NCBI RefSeq assembly: GCF_025195095.1
Contig: NZ_JANAVZ010000002.1
Location: 1 to 64,000, forward strand
Length of the DNA: 64,000 nt
Direction of reading: 5' to 3'
Source of the DNA: Paracoccus maritimus
GTDB lineage: Bacteria > Pseudomonadota > Alphaproteobacteria > Rhodobacterales > Rhodobacteraceae
Positions 53,588 to 64,000 of the stretch are shown piece after piece. A program made the position numbers and the translations under genes. Each line of letters opens with the position of its first letter. Positions within the stretch are counted from its first letter, which is position 1. The notes below the pieces were generated by a model. That model searched no databases. It had not been told where the DNA came from and was given only the letters and a program-made list of their open reading frames with translations.

Positions 53588-53636
53588 TGCATTCTCCTTC
53601 TGCCTGCTCGGGCTGGCCCAACGCGTGGTTTGCGGC

Positions 53637-55950
<2,314 letters not shown>

Positions 55951-56041
55951 GCGGTACAGTTCTCGGCCACACGCGGGACATGGCGTTGTGAGGGCGCCGT
56001 GCCCCGCGAATGCCGCAGCCGTTCCCGACTGCGACCAAGTC

Positions 56042-56470
56042 TTACCAGTGGCCGGTGTTTTCCATGCTGGCCCAAGGTTCTTGCGGTGGCAGGCTCTCAC
56101 CTTCTTGCAGCAGCTCGATCGAGATATTGTCGGGGCTGCGAACGAATGCCATGTGCCCGTCGCGCGGCGGGCGGTTGATCGTGACGCCGGCGTCGTGAAG
56201 CTTTTGACACATCTCGTAGATGTTTTCGACACGATAGGCGAGATGCCCGAAATGGCGGCTGTCCGAGGGCAGGCCTTCATCGCCGTCCCAGTTATAGGTC
56301 AGTTCGACGGGGCATTCATGCTGATCCGGTGGCGCCATGAACACCAGGCTGAACCGCCCCTTGTCGTTGTCGATGCGGCGGGTCTCTTCAAGCCCCAGCA
56401 GGCGAAAGAATTCCATCGTCTTTTCCAGATCCTTGACCCGGACCATGGTGTGCAGATAGCGGATGCTCAC
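56042..56470 (-). CDS. gloA: Lactoylglutathione lyase (glyoxalase I)
   Basis: GloA converts the methylglyoxal-glutathione hemithioacetal to S-lactoylglutathione. The 142-residue protein has the two-betaalphabeta vicinal-oxygen-chelate fold and all four metal ligands: H7 (YLHTMV), E56 (CPVELTYN), H76 (GHLAY) and E119 (SIELLQ). Start is GTG 56470 with AAGGAG at ideal spacing; the frame beyond it to 56536 is not needed. A separate DUF2927 gene lies upstream on the same strand. Confidence 0.94.
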   Translation of the reverse strand: MSIRYLHTMVRVKDLEKTMEFFRLLGLEETRRIDNDKGRFSLVFMAPPDQHECPVELTYNWDGDEGLPSDSRHFGHLAYRVENIYEMCQKLHDAGVTINRPPRDGHMAFVRSPDNISIELLQEGESLPPQEPWASMENTGHW

Positions 56471-56592
56471 GTCGATCTCCTTGTTGATGTCGGCGCGCGG
56501 CGAGGGCCGCCCGATCCTTGCGATCAGTTCTGGCACGATGCCAGCCGCCTGACAAACGGATCGCCGAGGTCGAAGGTTCCTGTCTCTGCAGG

Positions 56593-57621
56593 TCAGGGTG
56601 TTCCGACAAGCTCTTGCGCGATCCTGCGGATGATCGGCGCGGCCTCTGCCTCAGTCATTCCGGGGCGCAGGCGCGGATCGTAAAGGATCCGCAGCAGCAA
56701 CTCGTCATGTCGGGTCAGCAGGGCGAACTCCTCGTCATCGTTGAAGATCGAGGGGCGTGCGTCAGGGCTGTCATTGGCCAGACCCATGCCCTGTGCCAGT
56801 TCCTCGTGGATGCAGGAACTGCGCAACAATGGCGGCAGTTCGGCACGGATCAGCGCGACCGCGCGCACATAGACGGCGCCGTCGCCGCGAGAGTACGCGA
56901 AGACCGAACAGAAATTGCGCGGATCCAGATCGCGCAACGCCGCCGCGTCGCGTGCCGGCAGGTCGGGCATCAGCCGCAGCAGCATCGGCATGACGGCAGC
57001 GCGCTCATCCTCGTTCAAGACCAGAACCAGGAAATTGCCCTTGCTTTGGACGGTTTCGACGGGGTGTCCGCTGGCACCCCGCAGCCGTGTGGCGAACGAG
57101 GCGATCTCGGCGCGATACAGGCGTCGCGCAGCGGTATCGGCGGTATCGCCGAATTCGACCTGCATCCTGACAGGAACCTGCCAACGGCGCAGCGGGGCGC
57201 TGTGTGCGTTCTGGACCAGCTGGTCACCATCACGGCTGTATTCGTCGCGAAGAGCGATCTCGATGAAGTCGCGGGCCAGCCGGTCAGCGTCAATCGGTGC
57301 GTCCATGGGAACCCGGTCACGGCGCAGCCGGCCGGCGGCACGAAGCCGCGCCTCGATCTCCTGGTATTCGGCCTGCCTCTGGTCGCTGGCCCGGCTGACA
57401 TTGGCTTGTGCGCTTGCCGCGGTGGCGTTCAGGGCGCGATTTCTTTCGGCGCGGGCCTTGCGCAGTTCCGCCTGGCTGGGGCCCTGGGATTCGGGCTGTG
57501 GCAGCGCCGGGCGCGGCACGGGCGGCACTCCCGCGACATCGGGCGTCGAATTGCACGCGGCCAGAAGCAGCATCAGTCCGGCGCCCAGCCATGCCGGGCG
57601 ATAAGGCGCCGCCAAGCTCAT
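56593..57621 (-). CDS. DUF2927 lipoprotein
   Basis: The 342-residue protein has a lipoprotein signal with LLAAC (C23), a proline-rich linker and a coiled-coil segment (QAELRKARAERNRALNATAA to QRQAEYQEIEARLRAAGRL). A globular domain follows with SSCIHEELAQGMGLANDSPDARPSIFNDDEEFA in outline. This HEELxQ-type motif is the core of DUF2927, resembling a zinc-peptidase HExxx site, so a metallopeptidase-like fold is plausible but unproven. Its start overlaps the TelA stop (ATGA), so it is the second gene of a TelA-DUF2927 unit. Confidence 0.88.
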   Translation of the reverse strand: MSLAAPYRPAWLGAGLMLLLAACNSTPDVAGVPPVPRPALPQPESQGPSQAELRKARAERNRALNATAASAQANVSRASDQRQAEYQEIEARLRAAGRLRRDRVPMDAPIDADRLARDFIEIALRDEYSRDGDQLVQNAHSAPLRRWQVPVRMQVEFGDTADTAARRLYRAEIASFATRLRGASGHPVETVQSKGNFLVLVLNEDERAAVMPMLLRLMPDLPARDAAALRDLDPRNFCSVFAYSRGDGAVYVRAVALIRAELPPLLRSSCIHEELAQGMGLANDSPDARPSIFNDDEEFALLTRHDELLLRILYDPRLRPGMTEAEAAPIIRRIAQELVGTP

Positions 57622-58802
57622 GGTTTGCCGATCCGCTCCGACGGGGCGGCCTGCCGGCGCGCGGTGGCCGAGGCCAGCGCATCGCGCAACTCGCTTTCCA
57701 TCTTGGTCAGGTCTTCTTCGGCGGCGGCCCGGCGCGCGCGACCTTCATCGGCGATACGCAGACTGTCCTCGATCGTCGCGATCAGTTCGGCATTGGCGGT
57801 TTTGACTGCGTCGATGTCGAAGACGCCGCGTTCGGTCTCGGTCCGGATCTGGGCATTGGCCTGACGGAGATTTTCCGCATTCCGGGTCAGCAGGTCGTTT
57901 GTCAGGTCGCCGGCTTCCTTGACGGCGCGTGCGGCCTCGGCGCTGCGCTGGATGGTGACGGCCTGCGCAAGCTGAGTTTCCCAAAGCGGGACGGTATTGA
58001 CCAGGGTCGAGTTGATCTTGGTGACCAGCGACTTGTCGTTCTCCTGGACCAGACGGATCGAAGGCAGCGACTGCATTGTCACCTGCCGAGTCAGTTTCAG
58101 GTCGTGCACACGCCGTTCCAGATCGTCGCGGGCCGCGCGCAGATCGCGCAGTTCCTGCGCCTGCATCACCTGATCTGGCTCGCCTGCCGAGTGGACCGCC
58201 GCTTCGGTGGCGGGGATCACCTCGCTGTCCAGTTCATGCAGCTTCGCCTCGCCCGCCGCGATGTAAAGGGCAAGTTCGTCATAGAACCCAAGCGTCCGGT
58301 CATACAGCATGTCCAGCGCCTTGATGTCCTTCAGCAGGCGCTGTTCATGCGTTTCAAGATCTGACGTCACGCGATCTATCTGGGTCTGGACCTTCTCGTA
58401 GTTGGCGACGAACTTGGCGAAGGGCGCGGACCGCCCAAGCAGTTTCTCCCACCAGCTTCTTCCGCGGCGCATGTCCAGTTCCGAACTGGAAAATCCCCGG
58501 ATCGTCGTCACGATCTCGCGCAGGCTTTCCCCGGCGGGACCGACATCCTTGCTTTTGACATCAGCCAGCATCTTCTGGCTGATCTCCTGCAACTCCGACT
58601 GAGCGCGGGTGCCGAAGCGAACGATCGAGCCGGTGTCGCCGATGTCGATCTCGGCCATGCGGCGCCGGATCTCGTCACTGGTTGGGGCATCGGCCTTATC
58701 CAGCGTGACCGGATCCTGACCTGGCTCGGGTAGCACGACCGAGGTCACGTCCTCGATATCCTTCAACGTGGCTTCGGCGCGGCGGCGGGTATCTTCGGTC
58801 AT
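57618..58802 (-). CDS. TelA-like toxic anion resistance protein
   Basis: The 394-residue protein is of the TelA/KlaA family, linked to tellurite and other toxic-anion resistance and to colicin or envelope stress; the mechanism is unknown. It is almost all helical, with predicted coiled coils (DRVTSDLETHEQRLLKDIKALDMLYDR in outline, DLRAARDDLERRVHDLKL, and the C-terminal RAAAEEDLTKMESELRDAL). SLPSIRLVQENDKSLVTKINSTLVNTVPLWETQLAQAV is the family's conserved centre. No ter-type partner genes are nearby. ATG 58802 has AAAGGA upstream. Confidence 0.9.
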   Translation of the reverse strand: MTEDTRRRAEATLKDIEDVTSVVLPEPGQDPVTLDKADAPTSDEIRRRMAEIDIGDTGSIVRFGTRAQSELQEISQKMLADVKSKDVGPAGESLREIVTTIRGFSSSELDMRRGRSWWEKLLGRSAPFAKFVANYEKVQTQIDRVTSDLETHEQRLLKDIKALDMLYDRTLGFYDELALYIAAGEAKLHELDSEVIPATEAAVHSAGEPDQVMQAQELRDLRAARDDLERRVHDLKLTRQVTMQSLPSIRLVQENDKSLVTKINSTLVNTVPLWETQLAQAVTIQRSAEAARAVKEAGDLTNDLLTRNAENLRQANAQIRTETERGVFDIDAVKTANAELIATIEDSLRIADEGRARRAAAEEDLTKMESELRDALASATARRQAAPSERIGKP

Positions 58803-58968
58803 GGACGCAGTCCTTTTGCTAAGCATCTGTCGGCGAAGGCCGGACGCATGTTGCGCTGCAGCATATGCTGATTTCGGGACGGATCAACGGTCGAGGGGGA
58901 CGAAACCTCGCCCCCCTTGCAACCTCGCCACAGCCCGTCACCCTGTCGCCAGAGCAGGGGCCGGTCGA

Positions 58969-61155
58969 TCACGCGGCGCGCGCGCCGGACCCGAACCTTC
59001 CGTAGAAGCTGTCCCCGCTGTCGGCCATGTCGCGCAACAGCCTGGGCGCTGCGAAGCGGTTTCCATGGCGTTCGGTCAGTCCGTCGCAGATTTCGACCGC
59101 ACGGGCGGCGCCCAGCATGTCCAGCCAGCCGAAGGGTCCACCCGACCAGGGCGCAAAGCCCCAGCCCAGGATCGCCCCGACATCGCCTTCGCGGATGTCT
59201 TCCAGCACGCCGGATTCCAGTGCGCGCACGGCCTCCAGCGTCTGGGCGAACATCAGCCGGTGCTGCACCTCGGTCAGATCAGGCTGGTCGTCCGCGTGCG
59301 GATAGCGGGTCTCCAGCTCGCTCCACAGACCCTGACGCTTGCCCTTCTCGTCATAGTCGTAGAAGCCGGCATTCGCCTTGCGGCCCATGCGGCCTGCATC
59401 GGCCATGGCAAAGATCACCTCATCGACGGCATCGTCAGGATAGGCGTCGCCCATCGCGGCGCGGGTTGCCTTGGCGATCTTCACACCCAGGTCGATGCTG
59501 GTCTCATCGACCAGTTGCAGCGGCCCCAGCGGCATTCCCATCATCTTTGCGGCGTTTTCGATCAGGGTCGGGTTCACGCCCTCGCCGACCATGCGGATGC
59601 CTTCGTTGATATAGGGGATGATGCAGCGGTTGGCGTAGAAGAACCGTTCATCATTGACCACGATCGGCGTCTTGCGGATCTGGCGCACGAAATCCAGCGC
59701 CTTGGCGACGGCGCGGGGACCAGTCGCCTTGCCCTTGATGATCTCGACCAGCAGCATCTTGTCCACCGGGCTGAAGAAATGGATGCCGATGAACTGTTCC
59801 GGGCGGCTGCTGGCACCTGCCAGATCAGTGATCGGCAGAGTCGATGTGTTGGTGGCGAAGATCGCATCCTCGGGGATCACGGCCTCGGCCTTCTTCGTGA
59901 CCTCGGCCTTGACGGACGGATCCTCGAACACGGCCTCGACGATCAGGTCGCAGCCTTTCAGGACGTCGTAATCCGTCGTTGCGGTGATCCGGGCCAGCAC
60001 CTCGGCCTTCTTTTCCTCGGTCGATTTCTTGCGGCTGATCGCCTTGTCCAGCAGGCCTTCCGAATAGGATTTGCCCTTTTCGGCGCTGTCCTGCTTTGCA
60101 TCGATCAGCACGACCTCGATGCCTGCCATCGCGCTGACATAGGCGATGCCCGCGCCCATCATGCCCGCGCCAAGGATGCCGACCTTCCTGACGGTCTGGT
60201 CGGGCGCTTCAGGGCGGTTCGCGCCTTTTTCCAGCGCCTCCTTGTTGATGAACAGGCTGCGGATCATCGCGCTGCTGCTGGGGTTCATCATCACATTGGT
60301 GAACCAGCGCGCCTCGATCTTCAGCGCCTGGTCAAAGGGCACCAAGGCCCCCTCATAGACAGCCGAAAGCAGCGCCTTGGCCGCCGGATAGACGCCCATG
60401 GTCTTGCCATGCACCATCGCGGATGCACCAACGAAAGTCATGAAGCCTGCGGGATGGAACGGCTCGCCCCCCGGCATCTTGTAGCCCTTGGCATCCCAGG
60501 GCTTGACGATGTCGGCGTCCGATGCGTTCAGCACCCACTCCTTGGCGGCGGCGACCGGATCGTCCGCCACCTCGTCGATCAGCCCGGCGGCCTTTGCCTT
60601 CTTCGGGTCCGACAGCTTGCCTTCCAGCAGGAAGGGGGCCGCTGCCATCGCGCCCAGCTTGCGGGTCAGGCGGGTCGTGCCGCCGGCGCCAGGAAAGATG
60701 CCGACCATGATTTCGGGCAGGCCGATCTTGGCCTTGGCGTTGTCGGCCGCAAAGATGCGATGTGTTGCCAGCGGCAGTTCCAGCCCGATGCCAAGCGCGG
60801 TGCCGGGCAGGGCGGCCGCGATGGGCTTGCCGCCTTTCTTGGTCTTGGGGTCCATGCCTGCCAGTTCGATCTTGCGCAGCAGGTGATGCAGGCTCATCAC
60901 GCCGTCAAAGACGCCCTGCGCGCCTCCATTGTCACGCATCCCGGCGATGACATTCAGGTCCATCCCGGCGGCGAAATCCTTCTTGGCCGACGTGATGACG
61001 ATGCCCTTGACCGCGTCATCGGCCAGCGCGTCGTCGATCAGTTCGCTGAGGGTGTTCGCGCCCTCCATCGACAGAACGTTCATGGATTTTCCCTGAACGT
61101 CCCAGGTGATGATCGCGGCGCCGTCGGCGCCTTTTTCCATCGTGAAATCGGTCAT
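58969..61155 (-). CDS. Beta-oxidation multifunctional enzyme (enoyl-CoA hydratase / 3-hydroxyacyl-CoA dehydrogenase)
   Basis: The 728-residue protein performs hydration of enoyl-CoA and then NAD-dependent oxidation to 3-ketoacyl-CoA. The N-terminal crotonase domain has the oxyanion segment KKDFAAGMDL and catalytic glutamates E126 (LELPLAT) and E148 (LPEIMVG). The dehydrogenase domain starts with GAGMMGAG (329-336) and continues with FATNTSTLPI and GIHFFSPVDKM, where the catalytic His lies. It is a FadB/FadJ-type fusion. ATG 61155 is 12 bases downstream of the thiolase stop in the same unit. Confidence 0.95.
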   Translation of the reverse strand: MTDFTMEKGADGAAIITWDVQGKSMNVLSMEGANTLSELIDDALADDAVKGIVITSAKKDFAAGMDLNVIAGMRDNGGAQGVFDGVMSLHHLLRKIELAGMDPKTKKGGKPIAAALPGTALGIGLELPLATHRIFAADNAKAKIGLPEIMVGIFPGAGGTTRLTRKLGAMAAAPFLLEGKLSDPKKAKAAGLIDEVADDPVAAAKEWVLNASDADIVKPWDAKGYKMPGGEPFHPAGFMTFVGASAMVHGKTMGVYPAAKALLSAVYEGALVPFDQALKIEARWFTNVMMNPSSSAMIRSLFINKEALEKGANRPEAPDQTVRKVGILGAGMMGAGIAYVSAMAGIEVVLIDAKQDSAEKGKSYSEGLLDKAISRKKSTEEKKAEVLARITATTDYDVLKGCDLIVEAVFEDPSVKAEVTKKAEAVIPEDAIFATNTSTLPITDLAGASSRPEQFIGIHFFSPVDKMLLVEIIKGKATGPRAVAKALDFVRQIRKTPIVVNDERFFYANRCIIPYINEGIRMVGEGVNPTLIENAAKMMGMPLGPLQLVDETSIDLGVKIAKATRAAMGDAYPDDAVDEVIFAMADAGRMGRKANAGFYDYDEKGKRQGLWSELETRYPHADDQPDLTEVQHRLMFAQTLEAVRALESGVLEDIREGDVGAILGWGFAPWSGGPFGWLDMLGAARAVEICDGLTERHGNRFAAPRLLRDMADSGDSFYGRFGSGARAA

Positions 61156-61166
61156 GGTCTGATCCC

Positions 61167-62378
61167 TCACACGCGTTCGATGATGGTGGCCGCGCCCATG
61201 CCGGACGCGATGCACAGGGTCGCCAGACCCACATTCTTGTCCTGGCGCTCCAGCTCATCCAGCAGGGTGCCGATGATGATCGCGCCGGTCGCGCCAAGCG
61301 GGTGGCCCATGGCGATGGCACCGCCATTGACGTTCACCCTGGCCGGATCGACCTGGAAAGCCTGCATGAAACGCAGCACGACCGAGGCAAACGCCTCGTT
61401 CACCTCGAACAGGTCGATATCGCCGATGGACATGCCGCTGTCCTTCAGGATCTTCTCGGTCACGGGGACCGGACCGGTCAGCATGATCGTGGGATCGGTG
61501 CCGATCTTGGCGGTGGCGCGGATGCGGGCACGCGGTTTCAGTCCGTGGGCCTTGCCGAATTCCTCGTTACCGATCAGCACGGCCGCCGCACCGTCCACGA
61601 TGCCCGACGAATTCCCGGCGTGGTGGATATGTTCGATATGGTCCAGATGCGGATATTTCAGCATCGCCACTTTGTCGAAACCGGGCATCATTTCGCCCAT
61701 TTCCTTGAAGGCGGGCTTCAGCTTGGCAAGGTCGTCGATCGTGGTGCCGGGGCGCATGTATTCGTCACGGTCGAGGATGGTCAGACCGTTCTGATCCAGA
61801 ACCGGGACGATCGACTGGTCAAACCGGCCTTCCTGCCATGCCTGCGCGGCGCGGCGCTGGCTTTCCAGCGCCAGTGCGTCGGCCTGATCGCGATCAAAGC
61901 CGTATTCGGTCGCGATGATGTCGGCGCTGATGCCCTGCGGTACGAAGTAGGACTTCATCGCAAGACTGGGATCGACCGCGATGGCCGCCCCGTCGCTGCC
62001 CATTGCAACGCGGCCCATCATCTCGACGCCGCCGGCGATATAGGCCTGACCCGCGCCGCCCCGGATCTGGTTCGCGGCCAGGTTCACGGCCTCCATGCCG
62101 CTGGCGCAGAAGCGATTGATCGACAGGCCGGGGATGCGTTCGTCCAGATCCGAGGCCAGCACCGCGCTGCGGGCAAGGCAGCCGCCCTGTTCCTTGACCT
62201 GGGTAACGTTGCCCCAGATCACGTCCTCGACCGCATGGCCCTCCAGCCCGTTGCGTTCCTTCACGGCGTTCAGCAGGCGCGCGGACAGCGCCAGCGAGGT
62301 GACCTCGTGCAGGCTGCCATCGGGGCGGCCCTTGCCGCGCGGCGTGCGGGCGGCGTCATAGATGAATGCGTCGGTCAT
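61167..62378 (-). CDS. Acetyl-CoA C-acyltransferase (thiolase)
   Basis: The thiolase cleaves 3-ketoacyl-CoA to acetyl-CoA and a shortened acyl-CoA. The 403-residue protein has all three catalytic residues: nucleophile C91 (INRFCASGMEA), H359 (AMGHPLGATGA) and C389 (LCIASGMGAA). It is the functional partner of the multifunctional enzyme and contrasts with the truncated thiolase stub at 963-1211. Its start overlaps the GST stop (ATGA). Confidence 0.95.
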   Translation of the reverse strand: MTDAFIYDAARTPRGKGRPDGSLHEVTSLALSARLLNAVKERNGLEGHAVEDVIWGNVTQVKEQGGCLARSAVLASDLDERIPGLSINRFCASGMEAVNLAANQIRGGAGQAYIAGGVEMMGRVAMGSDGAAIAVDPSLAMKSYFVPQGISADIIATEYGFDRDQADALALESQRRAAQAWQEGRFDQSIVPVLDQNGLTILDRDEYMRPGTTIDDLAKLKPAFKEMGEMMPGFDKVAMLKYPHLDHIEHIHHAGNSSGIVDGAAAVLIGNEEFGKAHGLKPRARIRATAKIGTDPTIMLTGPVPVTEKILKDSGMSIGDIDLFEVNEAFASVVLRFMQAFQVDPARVNVNGGAIAMGHPLGATGAIIIGTLLDELERQDKNVGLATLCIASGMGAATIIERV

Positions 62379-63016
62379 ATGTCCTCCTTGGGCGCCCGGT
62401 CGGATGGATTGCCGGGCATCAGGTCATAGGGGTGTTTCCAGCCGGGCAGGGCGGCGATTCCGTCCAGCCAGCGGTCGATATGGTGCCATTCCTTGCGGTC
62501 GAAGCCGAAGGGTTCGGGGTAATACAGATAGCCGCAGCAGGCGAAGTCGGCGATTGTCGGTGCATCGTCGGCGATCCAGTCGCGCCCGGCCAGATGATCG
62601 TCCAGGATCTTGTAGGCCGATTTCACCCGGCCCTGCAGATAGTCGATGCCGCCCTGTGGACGCTTTTCCGGCGGCAGGAAGTTCATCAGAAAGCGCAGCG
62701 GTCCCGCCTGCGCGGACAGCTTGTGGTTGTCGAACATCAGCCAGCGCAGCGTTTCGTTCCGATCGCGACCAAGGAATTTCCCGGTCCGCTCGGCGATGTG
62801 CAACTGGATCACGGCGGATTGGCTCAGCGTCAGATCACCCTCGCGGAAGACCGGCACTTCGCCCATTTCGTTCAGCGCCCGAAACGCGGCACCGCGCGCC
62901 TCGCCATTGAAGAAATCGACATAGACGGGCGACCAGTCGTAGCCCGCCAACTGCATCGTCAGCGCCGCCTTGTAGGCATTGCCGGATTCGCCAAAACACC
63001 AGAGTTGAGCGGTCAT
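62375..63016 (-). CDS. Glutathione S-transferase family protein
   Basis: The 213-residue protein has an N-terminal thioredoxin-like domain (QLWCFGESGNAYKAALTMQLAGYDW, with Ser/Gly/Asn in the place of the usual catalytic Tyr/Ser, then NEMGEVPVFREGDLTLSQSAVIQLHIAE, the glutathione-holding E/S region). A helical C-terminal domain follows (APTIADFACCGYLYYP). GST genes inside Rhodobacteraceae beta-oxidation clusters are common but their substrate is unknown. The start is ATG 63016; the thiolase is coupled downstream. Confidence 0.92.
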   Translation of the reverse strand: MTAQLWCFGESGNAYKAALTMQLAGYDWSPVYVDFFNGEARGAAFRALNEMGEVPVFREGDLTLSQSAVIQLHIAERTGKFLGRDRNETLRWLMFDNHKLSAQAGPLRFLMNFLPPEKRPQGGIDYLQGRVKSAYKILDDHLAGRDWIADDAPTIADFACCGYLYYPEPFGFDRKEWHHIDRWLDGIAALPGWKHPYDLMPGNPSDRAPKEDI

Positions 63017-63062
63017 ATCTCCTCCTTGCCGCGGGGGGCTTTGCGCCCGCCGCACCCCTCGC

Positions 63063-63262
63063 GGGGTATTTCCGCAAAGAAGAAGATGGGGGTTAGCCTT
63101 TCTTCAACCTTGCATTGCTGGAACGGCTTCCGCGGTACAGGCTGAGTAGCCAGTGGCCGCCAAGGGAGAAGTCGTCCCGGTTCCGGGGCCGTCAACGTCC
63201 GCCCCGCCGCAGCATGCGAGCGGCCGGGAGGCATTCGTGCTTCCTTTTTGCACAAATACCCA
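63063..63262. repeat. Inverted pair of short purine-rich elements
   Basis: GGGTATTTCCGCAAAGAAGA (63064-63083) and its near reverse complement (TTCCTTTTTGCACAAATACCC, 63241-63261) lie 157 bases apart in the gap upstream of the GST gene. The first is preceded by a C/G hairpin (CACCCCTCGCGGGG). Between them I see no gene. They may be copies of an interspersed element or a large stem in the 5' region of the operon. Confidence 0.45.
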
Positions 63263-63288
63263 TTCCGACCTTCTCATACCGCTGCGTG

Positions 63289-64000
63289 TCAGAACAGGTC
63301 CGCGTCCAGCGCCATGACGGGTTCGCCACCGGACTGAATGCGGGCCAGATGAGTCGACGTGATCGGCAACTGACGCTTCATGTAATAGCGTCCCGTGGTC
63401 AGCTTGGTCTGCAGGAAAGAAGCATCGCCCTGGCCGGCATCCAGCGCGGACTGCGCGGCAGCGGCCATGCGCGCCCACATGAAGCCAAGCGCGACATGCC
63501 CGAACAGATGCATGAAGTCATAGGATCCGGACAACGCGTCGTCGGGGTTCTTCATGCCGCGTTCAGTGAAGTACATCGCGGCAGATTGAAGATCCTTCGA
63601 GGCCGATTTCAGCGGCGCGATGAAATCGTCGGCCAGCATCTGGTTGTCAGCATGCTGCTTGCAGAACGTCTTGACACGTTCGAAGAACGCCATGATGTGC
63701 TGACCGCCATCCTGCGGCAACTTGCGCGCAACCAGGTCAAGCGCCTGCACGCCGTTGGCACCCTCGTAGATCATCGCGATCCTGGCATCCCGAACGAACT
63801 GGCTCATGCCATGTTCCTCGATATAGCCGTGTCCGCCGAAGACCTGTTGGGCCTGCACGGCCGCGTCGAAACCACGGTCGGTCAGAAAGCCTTTCGCCAC
63901 CGGCGTCAGCAGCGACACGAGGCCTTCGGCCTCGGCATCGCCGTTCTGGCCGCGATCGATCAGATGCGCACACCACAGAACCAATGCGCGCGCGCCTTCG
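63289..64000 (-). CDS. Acyl-CoA dehydrogenase, C-terminal part
   Basis: The gene runs off the right edge; its last 237 codons are in the window. The visible part has the flavin-proximal block [46 protein letters not shown] in outline, with the catalytic glutamate expected in [10 protein letters not shown]-terminal extension ([18 protein letters not shown] to ALDADLF) is typical of the ~590-residue acyl-CoA dehydrogenases that begin these clusters. It lies upstream of GST, thiolase and the multifunctional enzyme on the same strand. The N-terminus is missing only because of the window limit. Confidence 0.93.
   Translation of the reverse strand, partial: EGARALVLWCAHLIDRGQNGDAEAEGLVSLLTPVAKGFLTDRGFDAAVQAQQVFGGHGYIEEHGMSQFVRDARIAMIYEGANGVQALDLVARKLPQDGGQHIMAFFERVKTFCKQHADNQMLADDFIAPLKSASKDLQSAAMYFTERGMKNPDDALSGSYDFMHLFGHVALGFMWARMAAAAQSALDAGQGDASFLQTKLTTGRYYMKRQLPITSTHLARIQSGGEPVMALDADLF

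Overview
The window is GC-rich alphaproteobacterial DNA, most likely from Rhodobacteraceae and close to Paracoccus. This rests on gene content and order: secD-secF-Mth938-ccmABCD-ccmG in one run, gyrA beside dsbB, a fatty-acid oxidation cluster with a GST between acyl-CoA dehydrogenase and thiolase, and several small family-specific hypothetical proteins. No rRNA is present to fix the genus. One tRNA (Ser, anticodon CGA) lies at 24932-25021.

Region 1 (1-12.2 kb) is a mosaic accessory zone. An intact fadE-type acyl-CoA dehydrogenase is followed by only the first ~80 residues of its partner thiolase. Around it lie a frameshifted methyltransferase, an IS3-type transposase remnant, a tyrosine recombinase broken into three frames and a 45-codon stub of a beta-lactamase-fold serine hydrolase. 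A secreted acidic protein with a repeated ISKDG...PLE motif is intact. The zone then holds a divergent LysR / glutathione-turnover operon (small protein, GNAT, ChaC, M19 dipeptidase, second ChaC-like protein), with a perfect palindrome touching the lysR start codon. It ends at dusA, a gene known as an integration target.

Region 2 (12.3-31 kb) is core genome: dusA, a TauE/SafE exporter, mazG, an M20 amidohydrolase, the yajC-secDF / cytochrome c maturation run, gamma-glutamyltransferase, tRNA-Ser, an exported DUF2059-like protein, a NUDIX protein, cysK and a large MscS-type channel. A ~128 bp GC-rich repeat occurs twice in inverted orientation and brackets ccmB-ccmC-ccmD-ccmG; its terminal hairpins differ in sequence but keep their pairing.

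Region 3 (31-47 kb) holds a minus-strand run (yqaA, dsbB, gyrA, AI-2E family transporter, SleB-like lipoprotein), then a zinc metallopeptidase, small membrane/lipoprotein genes, a Coq10/RatA protein, a TetR-controlled RND efflux pair, an OsmC protein, a dNTP triphosphohydrolase, erpA and exonuclease III. GyrA has alanine at the position equivalent to E. coli Ser83.

Region 4 (47-64 kb) holds an L,D-transpeptidase lipoprotein, a CDF metal transporter, an orphan peptide-binding protein translationally coupled to an entericidin-like gene, a strong candidate small RNA (52018-52092, with its own promoter and terminator), bdhA, a host-attachment protein, aspartate aminotransferase, sdhE, a MarR/LdtR regulator, glyoxalase I, a TelA/DUF2927 pair, and a complete beta-oxidation cluster (multifunctional enzyme, thiolase, GST, acyl-CoA dehydrogenase) running off the right edge.

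A theme across the window is thiol and glutathione metabolism: two ChaC-like cyclotransferases, an M19 dipeptidase, GGT, cysK, gloA, a GST and dsbB. I found no CRISPR array, phage structural genes or classical defence system. The best candidates for undescribed biology are the structured inverted repeats around ccm, the orphan sRNA, and the ChaC-dipeptidase-ChaC operon with its start-codon operator.
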